Origin: CAWDVB01 sp963824105
Lineage (GTDB): Bacteria > Actinomycetota > Actinomycetes > Propionibacteriales > Nocardioidaceae
DNA: 64,000 nucleotides
Assembly: GCA_963824105.1 (NCBI GenBank)
Contig: CAWGNN010000007.1
Span: 62,001-126,000, forward strand
Direction of reading: 5' to 3'
Positions 16,642-25,839 of the stretch are shown piece after piece; position 1 is the first letter of the stretch; each line of letters opens with the position of its first letter. The notes beneath the pieces were generated by a model. It was not told the DNA's origin. It did not search any database and was given only the letters and a program-made list of their open reading frames with translations. The translations under genes and the position numbers were made by a program.

Positions 16642-18720
16642 ATGCGACGCATCGCGATCATGGGATCGGCGACCGTGGGAGCCATCGTGGCGACCACCTT
16701 CGCGATCACGGCAGCGACGGCTCCGTCTGCCTCGGCGGCCGAGCTGACTCCCTTCAAGGACTGCGGTCAACTGCGCGACTGGTACGTCGCGACCGCCCTT
16801 CCCTCCGTCACCGCATGGGGATGGGGTGGAGGTCTGAGGATGTACGGTCCGATCGCGGAGGCCGGGGCCGCTGACAGCGCCGGCGTGCCAACGGCCGCCA
16901 AGGACGCCCAGTCCAACAGCGCTACCGGCACCAACGTCCAGGAGGCCGGGGTCGACGAGCCGGACTACGTCAAGACCAACGGGTCGCTACTGGTCCGCAT
17001 CGTCGGCAACAACCGGCTGGTCGTCACCGACGTCAGCAAGAGCACACCTCGAGAGCTGGGTCGCGTCGACTTCCCTGATGACATGTACGGCAGCCAGCTC
17101 CTCCTGGTCGGCGACACGGTCGTGGTCAGCGGGGGCACCAACTCGCCGGCCTTGGGCGGCCCGATAGGCGGCCCCGCCGCCCGGGACTCGGTCAAGAGCC
17201 TGCTCCCCATCAACTACGGGAGCGCCGAGTCACGTCTGCTCACGATCTCGATCCAGGACCCGAGCCACCCCAGAGTGGTCTCCGACCGTCGACTGGACGG
17301 GTCCATCCTCACGATGCGCCAGTACGGCGACGTCGTGCGCGTCGTGCTGACCACGTCGTACCCGCCGCTGGACTTCATCTACCCGTCCAAGAACGTCACC
17401 GAGAAGCAGGCGCTGGCGCACAACAAGCAGGCGGTCAAGGACTCGACGATCAGTGACTGGCTCCCCACGATCAAGCTGACCGCGAAGGGGGCCGGCCAGC
17501 CGCTGGTCGCCTGCACCGACGTCTCCCATCCCACGAAGCAGTCCGGCTTCGGGACGATCTCGATCCTGGCCTTCCCCGCCAGCAACATCGACAACCTGCA
17601 CACTGTCGCGGTCACCGCCGGCGGCAACCTGGTCTACTCCTCCACCGACCGCCTCTACCTGGCGACCACGTCGTGGGGCTGGGTCGGCGGTCCGATGATG
17701 GCCGTGCCGGACGTGGGCGTGGCCGAGGCTCCCGGAGCGGTGCAGGGCGACACGGCCCAGAGCGACGCCGCTGCTCCAGACTCCATCAGCAGCGACCAGA
17801 AGCCGGCCGCCCCATCGCCGGAATCGACCCAGAGCGAGCCCGGCGCCTCGGGCAGCGGTGACGGGGCCGCGCAGAAGAGCGCCGTCGGGACCCTGACGCC
17901 CAAGGCGATCTCGGCGCCGGCGCCCAAGGACGTCACCACCGAGATCCACTCCTTCGCCATCGACGGCCTCGACACGACCTACCTCGCCTCCGGGCAGGTC
18001 AAGGGTCTGGTGCGGGACCGCTGGTCGATGAGCGAGTACAACGGCGACCTGCGCGTCGCGGTCGGCCTCGGCCAGGCGTGGAACCCCACCGACAACGGCG
18101 TGGCCGTGCTGCGCGACGAAGGCAGCAAACTGGTGACCATCGGGCGGGTCCGTGGGCTCGGCACCAACGAGCAGATCCAGTCGGTCCGCTGGCTCGGTCC
18201 GCTGGCCGTGATCGTCACCTTCCGTCAGATCGACCCGCTGTACACGGTCGACCTGTCCGACCCCACGAATCCGACCGTGCTGGGCGCCCTGAAGATCCCC
18301 GGCTTCTCGTCCTACCTGCACCCGATCGGCAACGGCATGCTGGTGGGCATCGGCCAGGACGCGACGAACTCCGGCCGGACCAAGGGCGGCCAGGCTGCGG
18401 TCTTCGACATCTCGAACCCCTCACATCCCTCGCGGCTGTCGACGTACTCGTTCGGGCGCAACACCCAGCCGACCGCCGGGTGGGAGCCGAGGAGCTTCAC
18501 CTACCTGCCGGACCAGAACGCCGTGCTGACCTCGGTCTGGGACCCGCAGGGACAGGTCAAGGAGTTCGTGCTCTCCATCGGGAGCGACGGCTCACTCACC
18601 ACGACCGATGTGGTGACCCTGGGCGGCGGATCCGCCGAGCAGACGCGCGCGCTGCCGCTCGGCAATGGGCGAGTCGCTCTGGTCAACGGCCTCATCACCT
18701 CGATCCTCACGGTGGGGTGA
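16642..18720 (+). CDS. Secreted beta-propeller domain protein
   Basis: The 692-residue protein has a clear signal peptide (MRRIAIMGSATVGAIVATTF, cleaved after an A-S-A motif near residue 31). The exported part is of the actinobacterial/archaeal secreted beta-propeller family, with repeats such as NVQEAGVDEPDYVKTNGSLL, VVTDVSKSTPRELG and YTVDLSDPTNPTVLGAL. A low-complexity insertion rich in Ser, Ala and Pro occupies about residues 360-420. GGAGG lies just before the ATG at 16642. An upstream in-frame ATG at 16615 would bury the signal peptide. Function is unknown. Adhesion or cell-surface binding is plausible. Confidence 0.83.
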   Translation: MRRIAIMGSATVGAIVATTFAITAATAPSASAAELTPFKDCGQLRDWYVATALPSVTAWGWGGGLRMYGPIAEAGAADSAGVPTAAKDAQSNSATGTNVQEAGVDEPDYVKTNGSLLVRIVGNNRLVVTDVSKSTPRELGRVDFPDDMYGSQLLLVGDTVVVSGGTNSPALGGPIGGPAARDSVKSLLPINYGSAESRLLTISIQDPSHPRVVSDRRLDGSILTMRQYGDVVRVVLTTSYPPLDFIYPSKNVTEKQALAHNKQAVKDSTISDWLPTIKLTAKGAGQPLVACTDVSHPTKQSGFGTISILAFPASNIDNLHTVAVTAGGNLVYSSTDRLYLATTSWGWVGGPMMAVPDVGVAEAPGAVQGDTAQSDAAAPDSISSDQKPAAPSPESTQSEPGASGSGDGAAQKSAVGTLTPKAISAPAPKDVTTEIHSFAIDGLDTTYLASGQVKGLVRDRWSMSEYNGDLRVAVGLGQAWNPTDNGVAVLRDEGSKLVTIGRVRGLGTNEQIQSVRWLGPLAVIVTFRQIDPLYTVDLSDPTNPTVLGALKIPGFSSYLHPIGNGMLVGIGQDATNSGRTKGGQAAVFDISNPSHPSRLSTYSFGRNTQPTAGWEPRSFTYLPDQNAVLTSVWDPQGQVKEFVLSIGSDGSLTTTDVVTLGGGSAEQTRALPLGNGRVALVNGLITSILTVG

Positions 18721-18745
18721 TCCTGAGGATCGGTGAGGTGGGGAG

Positions 18746-19432
18746 TCAGAGCGCCTGAGCGAAGATGTGCGCCGCGATGGCGGGGGCGATCTCCGCGGTC
18801 TCGCCACCCGAGCCGATCAGGATGCCCTCCGGTCCGGAGCTGACCAGGATCTCGCGGTCGGGCAGCGCCCCGACGCGGCGCAGGGTGGCCATGAGGTCCT
18901 CGTGCTTCTGGACCTCCTCGCTGATCCGCCTGATCCTGACCCGGCCGCGGCCGGCGGCGACGACCGCGTCGAGTGACTCGACCTCGTCCATGAAGGCTTC
19001 GGGCGCCGGATCCTCGCCGAGCTCCTCCAGGCCGGGAATGGGGTTGCCGTACGGCGACTCGGTGGCCCCTCCGATCAGCGAGACGATCCGCCGCTCCACC
19101 GCCTCCGACATGACGTGCTCCCAGCGGCACGCCTCGGCGTGCACCTCCTCCCAGGGCAGGCCGATCACGTCGGTGAGCAGCCGCTCGGCCAGACGGTGCT
19201 TGCGCATCACCCGGGTCGCCAGTCGCAGCCCCTCGGGCGTGAGCTCGATGTGCCGGTCACCCTGGACGTTCAACAGGCCGTCGCGCTCCATCCGCGCCAC
19301 GGTCTGGCTGACGGTGGGACCGCTCTGATGGAGCCGCTCGGCGATGCGCGCACGCAGGGGGACGATGTCCTCCTCCACCAGCTCGTAGATGGTCCGCAGA
19401 TACATCTCCGTGGTGTCGATGAGGTCGCTCAC
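18746..19432 (-). CDS. DtxR-family metal-dependent transcriptional regulator
   Basis: The 228-residue protein has the DtxR layout: an N-terminal winged helix (DTTEMYLRTIYELVEE, HQSGPTVSQTVARMERDGLL), a dimerisation and metal-binding domain (RKHRLAERLLTDVIGLPWEEVHAEACRWEHVMSEAVERRI), and a C-terminal SH3-like domain. The Cys, Glu and His of the primary metal site are visible in EACRWEHVMSE. It should repress iron or manganese uptake genes. The GTG at 19432 is used. An in-frame extension to 19474 lacks support. IdeR/DtxR and MntR cannot be separated confidently. Confidence 0.88.
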   Translation of the reverse strand: MSDLIDTTEMYLRTIYELVEEDIVPLRARIAERLHQSGPTVSQTVARMERDGLLNVQGDRHIELTPEGLRLATRVMRKHRLAERLLTDVIGLPWEEVHAEACRWEHVMSEAVERRIVSLIGGATESPYGNPIPGLEELGEDPAPEAFMDEVESLDAVVAAGRGRVRIRRISEEVQKHEDLMATLRRVGALPDREILVSSGPEGILIGSGGETAEIAPAIAAHIFAQAL

Positions 19433-19466
19433 TCCGTCATCCTGCCTTTCCAGCAATGATGGGCAC

Positions 19467-20165
19467 ATGTACACCGTAGTGATCGAGTCCCGATTCCGGG
19501 GACCTGCCGTGTCAGGGAATGGTGGCTACACCTCCGGTCTGCTCGCCGAGGCGCTCGGTGGAGGCCGGGAGCAACCGGTCCAGGTCAGCCTGAGGCGCCC
19601 TCCGCCGTTGGACCACCACCTTCGCGTCGAGCGCGAGCACGACCAGGCCCACCTCTTCGACGGCGCTCGCCTCGTGGCCGAGTCGCGAATCGTCGAGCCG
19701 TTCACCGTGAACCTGCCCGCGATCGACGTGGACGCTGCCGTCGAGGCATCGAAGGGGTACCCCGGCTTCCACGCACATCCGTTCCCTGGCTGCTTCGTCT
19801 GTGGGACAGACCGAGAGGCCGGCGACGGCCTACGAATCTTCCCCGGCCGGGTGGACGACACCCCGTTCTTCGCGGCCCCCTGGTACGTCGAGGGCGAGGT
19901 CGATGGTCCTTCGATCTGGGCTTCGCTGGACTGCCCCTCGGGCTGGTCGGCGGACCTGGAGGGCCGGCCGGCGGTGCTCGGCACGATGACCGCCCACGTG
20001 GTGCGACCGCCGGCACCCGGGAGCACCGCCGTCGTCGTCGGCACGACCTTCGAGGTGGAGGGGCGCAAGTCCTTCACCGCGAGCGCGCTCTTCGACGGTG
20101 AGGAGATGCTGGCGTGGGCACGCCACATCTGGATCGAGATCGACCCGGCGGACTTCAACGGGTAG
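19467..20165 (+). CDS. Hotdog-fold thioesterase-like protein
   Basis: The 232-residue protein resembles a double-hotdog thioesterase-superfamily protein: GGYTSGLLAEAL near the N-terminus, the unusual block HPFPGCFVCGTDREAGDGLRI in the middle, and a C-terminal half with VVVGTTFEVEGRKSFTASALF. The FPGCFVCG pattern occurs in a conserved actinobacterial hypothetical family. The catalytic residue is not obvious, so activity is uncertain. It is divergent from the DtxR-family gene with only a short intergenic region. Confidence 0.65.
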   Translation: MYTVVIESRFRGPAVSGNGGYTSGLLAEALGGGREQPVQVSLRRPPPLDHHLRVEREHDQAHLFDGARLVAESRIVEPFTVNLPAIDVDAAVEASKGYPGFHAHPFPGCFVCGTDREAGDGLRIFPGRVDDTPFFAAPWYVEGEVDGPSIWASLDCPSGWSADLEGRPAVLGTMTAHVVRPPAPGSTAVVVGTTFEVEGRKSFTASALFDGEEMLAWARHIWIEIDPADFNG

Positions 20166-20228
20166 TCGGCACGCTCGACCCCATCGCGGACACCGGAGGC
20201 TCAGGTTGCTGGGTCAGGGGGCTCGCAG

Positions 20229-20657
20229 TCAGAGCGTGCGAGCGACCGGCTTCTCGATCTCCTCGCCGATGCGGCGGCCGGAGATCGAACGCCACTCCAG
20301 CTTGACGTACAGGATCCGCTGGCCGGTGGCCCACGGGCGGGGGTCCCACACCTCGCGGATCAGCTGGACCTCTTCAGGGTCCTCCACGAGCTTGCCCTTC
20401 CCGACGGCCAGCACGCTCCAGCCGGTGTGGTGGTCGTAGTCGACATGATCAATCTCGAAGCAGATCTCCCGGTCCGCGGCGTATTCGGCGATACGACCGT
20501 ACGGGACGGTGCGGAACACAACGGCGTTGCCGTACATCGCGTAGTTGACGGGGAGGATCTCCGGGCCCTCGCTGGTGGTCAAGCCGACTCGGCCGAAGAC
20601 ACCTCCGGACAGGAGCGTGACGCACTCCTGGCTGGTCAGGTCCGCGATTTCCTTCAT
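20229..20657 (-). CDS. FMN/F420-binding split-barrel (PPOX-type) protein
   Basis: This 142-residue single-domain protein belongs to the pyridoxamine 5'-phosphate oxidase-like split barrel superfamily. Visible motifs are FGRVGLTTSEGPEILPVNYA, VVFRTVPYGRIAEY, and HTGWSVLAVGKGKLVEDPEE. Members bind FMN or F420 and reduce diverse substrates. It is not PdxH, which is elsewhere in this window. A GGACC motif lies close upstream of the ATG at 20657. A long open frame continues upstream antisense to the glucosidase and is not coding. Confidence 0.83.
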   Translation of the reverse strand: MKEIADLTSQECVTLLSGGVFGRVGLTTSEGPEILPVNYAMYGNAVVFRTVPYGRIAEYAADREICFEIDHVDYDHHTGWSVLAVGKGKLVEDPEEVQLIREVWDPRPWATGQRILYVKLEWRSISGRRIGEEIEKPVARTL

Positions 20658-20807
20658 CTCAGGTCCTTTGCTCCGTCGATCAGCGACTCCCGTATCCACA
20701 ATGGCGCAGATGCCTGACCCCGCCAAGGGCGAAGGTCCGGACCCGGATAGGAGGAACGGTCTGCGGCCGCTACTCTTGATCGTTCCAATTCGTTCGAAGG
20801 AGTCGCC

Positions 20808-22337
20808 GTGAGAGTCACCGATTCGTGGTGGCGTGAGGCCGTCTGCTACGAGATCTACGTCCGCAGCTTCGCCGACGCCAACGGTGACGGCCTCGGCGAT
20901 CTGCCCGGGATCGCCGAGCGACTCCCCTATCTGCGCGACCTCGGTGTCGACGCGATCTGGATGACACCGTTCTACCCCTCGCCTCAGAAGGACCACGGGT
21001 ACGACGTCAGCGGCTACCGCGACGTGGATCCCCTTTTCGGAGACCTCGACGACTTCGACGCGATGCTCGCCCGAGCCCACGAGCTGGGCCTGCGTGTGAT
21101 CGTCGACATCGTCCCGGCGCACACCTCGTCGGCGCACCCCTGGTTCCAGGCCGCGCTGCGCGACGAGCCCGGTGCACGTGACCGCTACATCTTCCGACCC
21201 GGGCGGGGACGCGACGGCCAGCGTCCCCCGAACAACTACCAGTCGGTCTTCGGGAACAGAGCCTGGGACCGTCTCGAGGACGGCTCCTGGTATCTCCACA
21301 TGTTCGACTCCTCGCAGCCGGACCTGAACTGGCGCAACCCCGAAGTCGCCCACGAGATGGAGTCGGTGCTCCGGTTCTGGCTGGACCGTGGTGTTGACGG
21401 GTTCCGGGTCGATGTCGCCCACGGCCTGTTCAAGCCGGCCGACCTGCGCGACGTTCAGCGAGGTGACTACCTCGGGATGTGGGACCAGCCGGAGGTCCAC
21501 GACGTCTACCGTCGGTGGCGCAGGCTGCTCGACTCCTACCCCGGCGAGCGGATGGCGGTCTCCGAGGCGTGGACGAAGACCACCGAGTCGATCGCTCGCT
21601 ACGTGCGCCCCGATGAGCTGCACCAGAGCTTCAACTTCCACTGGCTCAGCGCACCGTGGTCGGCAGCCGACTTCCGCCGGGTGATCGACGAGACCTTGGA
21701 CTCGATGGCTCTGGTCGGCGGGGCACCGACGTGGGTGCTGTCCAACCACGACGTGGTGCGCCACGTCACGAGGTACGGCGGCGGCGAAGTCGGGCTGGCC
21801 CGAGGTCGCGCAGCGCTGCTCACCATGCTCGCGCTGCCCGGGTCGGCGTACATCTACCAGGGTGAGGAGCTGGGACTGGAGCAGGTTGACGTCCCGGACG
21901 AGGCGAAGCAGGACCCCGAGTTCAAGCGCACCGGGAAGGGCGGTCGTGACGGCTGCCGTGTCCCGATGCCGTGGTCGGGGACCAAGCCGCCGTTCGGCTT
22001 CGGGCCGGGCCGCAAGCAGCCCTGGCTCCCCCAGCCGGCGTCCTGGGCCGGCCACACCGCCAAGGACCAGACGGGCGACACCAGCTCGACACTGGAGTTC
22101 TACCGGGCCGCGCTCGGCGCTCGGCGCAAGTACGCGGTCGGCCAGGGCTCGGGCATCGAGTGGCTCCCCTCCGCTCCCGGCAGCCTCGCCTTCCGCCGCG
22201 GCGACCTGATCTGTGCCCTCAACTGCGGCAAGCGGTCGGTCCGTCTTCCCGCGGGGGTCGGGGAACTGGTCCTCGCCAGCGGCGAGGTCGGCGACCGGCT
22301 CCCGTCGAACACCGCGGCATGGTGGCGCGGCCGGTGA
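20808..22337 (+). CDS. GH13 alpha-glucosidase
   Basis: The 509-residue enzyme is a glycoside hydrolase family 13 alpha-glucosidase or oligo-1,6-glucosidase type. The four conserved regions are present: DIVPAH, GFRVDVAHG with nucleophile Asp202, SEAW with acid/base Glu253, and LSNHDVVRH with Asp315. The N-terminus YEIYVRSFADANGDGLGDL is diagnostic. It should act in the cytoplasm, as no signal peptide is seen. AAGGAG lies before the GTG, and TACTCT near 20771 may be its -10 box. It could help use maltose or isomalto-oligosaccharides together with the glycogen genes. Confidence 0.9.
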   Translation: MRVTDSWWREAVCYEIYVRSFADANGDGLGDLPGIAERLPYLRDLGVDAIWMTPFYPSPQKDHGYDVSGYRDVDPLFGDLDDFDAMLARAHELGLRVIVDIVPAHTSSAHPWFQAALRDEPGARDRYIFRPGRGRDGQRPPNNYQSVFGNRAWDRLEDGSWYLHMFDSSQPDLNWRNPEVAHEMESVLRFWLDRGVDGFRVDVAHGLFKPADLRDVQRGDYLGMWDQPEVHDVYRRWRRLLDSYPGERMAVSEAWTKTTESIARYVRPDELHQSFNFHWLSAPWSAADFRRVIDETLDSMALVGGAPTWVLSNHDVVRHVTRYGGGEVGLARGRAALLTMLALPGSAYIYQGEELGLEQVDVPDEAKQDPEFKRTGKGGRDGCRVPMPWSGTKPPFGFGPGRKQPWLPQPASWAGHTAKDQTGDTSSTLEFYRAALGARRKYAVGQGSGIEWLPSAPGSLAFRRGDLICALNCGKRSVRLPAGVGELVLASGEVGDRLPSNTAAWWRGR

Positions 22338-22344
22338 CCTCCAG

Positions 22345-23574
22345 CTAGGGCTGTGGGTCGTTCGCGTCGTAGCGGAGGAACCGCCGCTGCGCCAGGACTG
22401 CCAGCACTACGCCAGTCACGCAGGCGAGTCCTGCCAGTGCGAGCGCCCACCGCTCGCCGACTCCGCCGGCCACGGAGCCGGCCAGGAAGTCGCCCGCCCG
22501 GGGGCCGCCGGCCACAACCACGATGAAGACTCCCTGCAGTCGACCTCTCAGGTGGTCGGGAGCGGCGACCTGCAGGATGGTCGTCCGGAAGGCCGAGCTC
22601 ACCATGTCGGCTGCGCCGGACAGTGCGAGGAACAGCACGCCGAGCCAAAGCATGCTCGTGAGGCTGACCCCGCCGACCGCGAGGCCGTAGGCGATGACGG
22701 CCAGAACGATGGCGGCACCCTGGAACCGGACCTTGCTGATCCAGCCCGAGACCGTGAAGGCGACGAGGGCGCCGGCCGCCGGAGCCGCTTGGAGCACACC
22801 GACCAGCGCCGCGCCACCGCCGAAGACCTTGTAGGCGAGTGCGGGGAAGAGCGCCCGCGGCTGGGCCAGCACCATCGCGCACATGTCGAGGATGAAGGTC
22901 ATCCGCAGGTTGGGAGCCGTCCCGAGGAAGCGCAGCCCGTCGATCACGCTGCGCAGACCCGCCCGCGGGCTGTCATGGGCGGGCGGCATCTTCGGCAGCC
23001 GCAGCAGCGCGTAGTAGGCGGCAGCGAAGGTGATCACGTCGATGAGGTAGGCGGCCGCGTATCCCTCGGCTTGGATGATCAGGGCGCCCAGCACCGGACC
23101 GAAGGTGAAACCGAGATTGAACGTCGCCATCGTCAGCGCGCTCGCAGCCGGGATCATCTCCTTGTCCAGCAACCGCGGGATCATCGCCGACCGCGCCGGG
23201 TTGTTCAACGCATAGAAGGCGGACTGGACGCTGATCAGGCCGTAGAGCACCCACACCGAGGTGTTGCCGAGGAGCGCGGCGACCGCCAGGCCCACGGAGG
23301 CGACCCAGATCCCGGCCGAGGCCATCAGCGCCAAGGAGCGCCGGTCCATCGCGTCCGCGATCGCACCGCCGTAGAGGCCGAAGCCGACCAGCGGCACCAG
23401 GGCGAAGACACCGACCAGTCCGACGGAGAAGGAGGATCCGGTCAGGTCGTAGACCTGGATCGCGACCGCAACCGCGGTCATCTGCTGGCCCAGCTGCGAC
23501 ACCGAGCTGCCCAGGAAGAGTCGACGGAACGGCGGGGAGGCCCGCAGCGGGCGCAGGTCGACGAGGAAGCCCAC
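22345..23574 (-). CDS. MFS transporter, EntS-like exporter
   Basis: The 409-residue protein has about twelve membrane segments and the MFS signature GAIADAMDRRSLAL after helix 2. PARSAMIPRLLDKE in helix 4-5 and DHLRGRLQGVF after helix 10 are typical of the MFS_3/EntS group that exports siderophores and drugs. The substrate is unknown. It converges on the glucosidase gene with seven bases between. The region upstream holds a mini-ORF on the opposite strand. Confidence 0.85.
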   Translation of the reverse strand: MGFLVDLRPLRASPPFRRLFLGSSVSQLGQQMTAVAVAIQVYDLTGSSFSVGLVGVFALVPLVGFGLYGGAIADAMDRRSLALMASAGIWVASVGLAVAALLGNTSVWVLYGLISVQSAFYALNNPARSAMIPRLLDKEMIPAASALTMATFNLGFTFGPVLGALIIQAEGYAAAYLIDVITFAAAYYALLRLPKMPPAHDSPRAGLRSVIDGLRFLGTAPNLRMTFILDMCAMVLAQPRALFPALAYKVFGGGAALVGVLQAAPAAGALVAFTVSGWISKVRFQGAAIVLAVIAYGLAVGGVSLTSMLWLGVLFLALSGAADMVSSAFRTTILQVAAPDHLRGRLQGVFIVVVAGGPRAGDFLAGSVAGGVGERWALALAGLACVTGVVLAVLAQRRFLRYDANDPQP

Positions 23575-23669
23575 GCTCCTCAGCGCTCCTCGCGGATCGA
23601 CACGAGCACATCATTCACGACCCAAATCCGTTGCCTGGATCCGGTCCGCGCCCTACCGTCTGAGTACAC

Positions 23670-23729
23670 GTGAAAGGAGGTGGTCTGACAGTGGATACGA
23701 CTCGGACTCGTGAGGTGGCTGCTCGCTAG
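23670..23729 (+). CDS. Possible mini-ORF with very strong Shine-Dalgarno
   Basis: AAAGGAGGTG (23673-23682) is an almost full complement of the 16S anti-SD. About nine bases later a GTG at 23691 opens a 12-residue frame reading VDTTRTREVAAR and stopping at 23727-23729. An in-frame GTG at 23670 would give 19 residues and place the ribosome site inside the ORF. It is followed 60 bases on by a strong hairpin. It could be a leader peptide or part of a small RNA. I cannot name a family. Confidence 0.4.
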   Translation: MKGGGLTVDTTRTREVAAR

Positions 23730-23789
23730 AGCGCTACCGGCCAGCTATTGAGCGCTGGCAGCATCACCTAGCAATACCAAGCAGTCACC

Positions 23790-23843
23790 CGACCCGTGGG
23801 CGCCCGGACATGTCCGACCGGGATCACAACCGCCCACGGGTCG
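23790..23843. terminator. Large bidirectional hairpin after ABC operon
   Basis: CGACCCGTGGGCG (23790-23802) and CGCCCACGGGTCG (23831-23843) pair perfectly over 13 bases. The 28-base interior contains a further inverted pair CCCGG/CCGGG and the palindrome GGACATGTCC, so the structure is branched. It lies just after the stop of the ABC gene on the minus strand and after the mini-ORF on the plus strand, so it may terminate both. Confidence 0.65.
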
Positions 23844-23850
23844 TCTGCGT

Positions 23851-25839
23851 TCAACCAACGGGCTGGGCGCTGAGCTGCTCGTCGTCGAGGGGAGCCTCGA
23901 ACTGTGCCTGGTAGAGCTGGGCGAAGGCTCCGCCCGCACTCAACAGCTCGTCGTGAGTGCCGCGCTCCACGATCCGACCGCCCTCCATCATCAAGATCAG
24001 ATCCGCGTCACGGATCGTGGAGAGCCGGTGCGCGATGACGAAGCTGGTCCGGTCCTGCCGCAACGCGGCCATCGCGTGCTGGACGAGGAGCTCGGTCCGG
24101 GTGTCGACCGAGCTGGTCGCCTCGTCGAGGATCAGCAACGCCGGGTCGGCGAGAAACGCCCGGGCGATGGTCATCAGCTGGCGCTCGCCGGCACTGAGGT
24201 TCTCGCCGTTCTCCTCGATGACCGTCTCGTAGCCGTCGGGGAGGCTGTGCACGAACCGATCCACGAAGGTGGCCTCCGCTGCCTGGACGATGTCCTCCTC
24301 ACTGGCCTCGGGGCGGGAGTAGGCGATGTTGTCGCGGATCGTGCCCTCGAAGAGCCAGGTGTCCTGCAGCACCATTCCTATCTGGCCGCGCAGCTCGCCG
24401 CGCGGCATGTCCGTGATGTCGATCCCGTCCAGGGTGATTCGGCCGGAGTCCACGTCGTAGAAGCGCATGATCAGGTTCACCAGCGTGGTCTTGCCCGCCC
24501 CGGTGGGGCCGACGATCGCCACGGTCTGACCGGGCGTCACCGACAAGGACAGGTCCTCGATGAGCGGCTCGTCGTCGGCGTAGCGGAAGTCGACGTTCTC
24601 GAAGACGACCTCGCCGCGCTGCTCGACGTCGGTGCGGTGACCGGATTCCACGGGCTCCTCTTCGGCATCGAGGAGCTCGAAGACCCGCTCGGCCGACGCC
24701 ACGCCGGACTGCAGGAGGTTCGCCATGGACGCAACCTGGGTCAGCGGCTGGGTGAACTGGCGGCTGTACTGGATGAACGCCTGTACGTCGCCGAGGCTCA
24801 TCGCCCCGCTGGCCACCCGCAGGCCACCGAGGACCGCGATCACGACGTAGTTGAGGCTGCCCAGGAACATCATCATCGGCATGATCAGCCCGGAGATGAA
24901 CTGCGCACCGAAGCTCGCCTGGAAGAGCTCCTCGTTCTCGTCGTCGAACTCGCGCTGCACGTCCTTGCGGCGTCCGAAGACCTTCACCAGGTCGTGTCCG
25001 GTGTAGGCCTCCTCCACGATGCTGCTCAACGTGCCGGTCCGGCGCCACTGGGCGACGAACCTGCCCTGCGACCGCTTCATGATCTGCGCCGAGATGATCC
25101 CGGTCACCGGAAGCGTCACGAGAGCCACCAAGGCGAGCAAGGGCGAGATCCAGAACATCATGGCCAGGAGCCCGATCACGGTCAGCATGGAGGTGAGCAG
25201 CTGGCTCATCGTCTGCTGCAGGGTCTGGCTGATGTTGTCGATGTCGTTGGTGACCCGACTGAGCAGCTCGCCACGAGGCTGCCGGTCGAAGTAGCGCAAC
25301 GGCAGCCGGTGCAGCTTGGTCTCGACCTGTTCGCGCATCCGCAGGACCGCCGCCTGAACGACGTCGTTGACCAGCCAGCCCTGGAGCCAGGCAGTCAGCG
25401 CCGAGGCCAGGTAGATCAGCAGGACCCAGCCGATGACCATCCCGACGGCAGCGAAGTCGACGCCCTGACCGGGGACGATGTCCATCGAGGAGATCATCTG
25501 GGCGAGGTTGGTCTGTCCCTGCGACTGGAGCTGCTGGACAACCTGCTCCTTGGTCACGCCCACGGGGAGTCGGGCGCTGATGATGCCGGTGAAGATCTGG
25601 TCGGTCGCCTGGCCGAGCAGCTTCGGCCCCATGACCGCGAAGGTGACGCTGATGGCAGCCAGGATCACCACGGCTGAGGAACGCACCCGGTTGGGACGCA
25701 GGTAGCCCAGGAAGCGCTTGGCCGAGCCCTTGAAGTCCTGGGACTTCTCGGCGATCATGCCGCCGCCGAAGTGGCCGCCGCCCATCGGGCCGCGGCCGCC
25801 CTGGACCCGCTCGGTCACCTTCATCGTCTGCTGGCTCAT
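23851..25839 (-). CDS. ABC exporter subunit, canonical NBD (TM288-like)
   Basis: This 662-residue half-transporter has an N-terminal Gly-rich tail, six membrane helices (about residues 45-380) with an inserted periplasmic stretch, and a nucleotide-binding domain. Walker A is GPTGAGKTT, Walker B with catalytic Glu is LLILDEATSSVD, the switch His is in IAHRLS. The signature is LSAGERQ rather than LSGGQ. Together with the adjacent partner, which has a degenerate Walker B, this fits a heterodimeric multidrug or lipid exporter with one active ATP site. Its ATG overlaps the partner's stop (ATGA at 25839-25836). Confidence 0.9.
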   Translation of the reverse strand: MSQQTMKVTERVQGGRGPMGGGHFGGGMIAEKSQDFKGSAKRFLGYLRPNRVRSSAVVILAAISVTFAVMGPKLLGQATDQIFTGIISARLPVGVTKEQVVQQLQSQGQTNLAQMISSMDIVPGQGVDFAAVGMVIGWVLLIYLASALTAWLQGWLVNDVVQAAVLRMREQVETKLHRLPLRYFDRQPRGELLSRVTNDIDNISQTLQQTMSQLLTSMLTVIGLLAMMFWISPLLALVALVTLPVTGIISAQIMKRSQGRFVAQWRRTGTLSSIVEEAYTGHDLVKVFGRRKDVQREFDDENEELFQASFGAQFISGLIMPMMMFLGSLNYVVIAVLGGLRVASGAMSLGDVQAFIQYSRQFTQPLTQVASMANLLQSGVASAERVFELLDAEEEPVESGHRTDVEQRGEVVFENVDFRYADDEPLIEDLSLSVTPGQTVAIVGPTGAGKTTLVNLIMRFYDVDSGRITLDGIDITDMPRGELRGQIGMVLQDTWLFEGTIRDNIAYSRPEASEEDIVQAAEATFVDRFVHSLPDGYETVIEENGENLSAGERQLMTIARAFLADPALLILDEATSSVDTRTELLVQHAMAALRQDRTSFVIAHRLSTIRDADLILMMEGGRIVERGTHDELLSAGGAFAQLYQAQFEAPLDDEQLSAQPVG

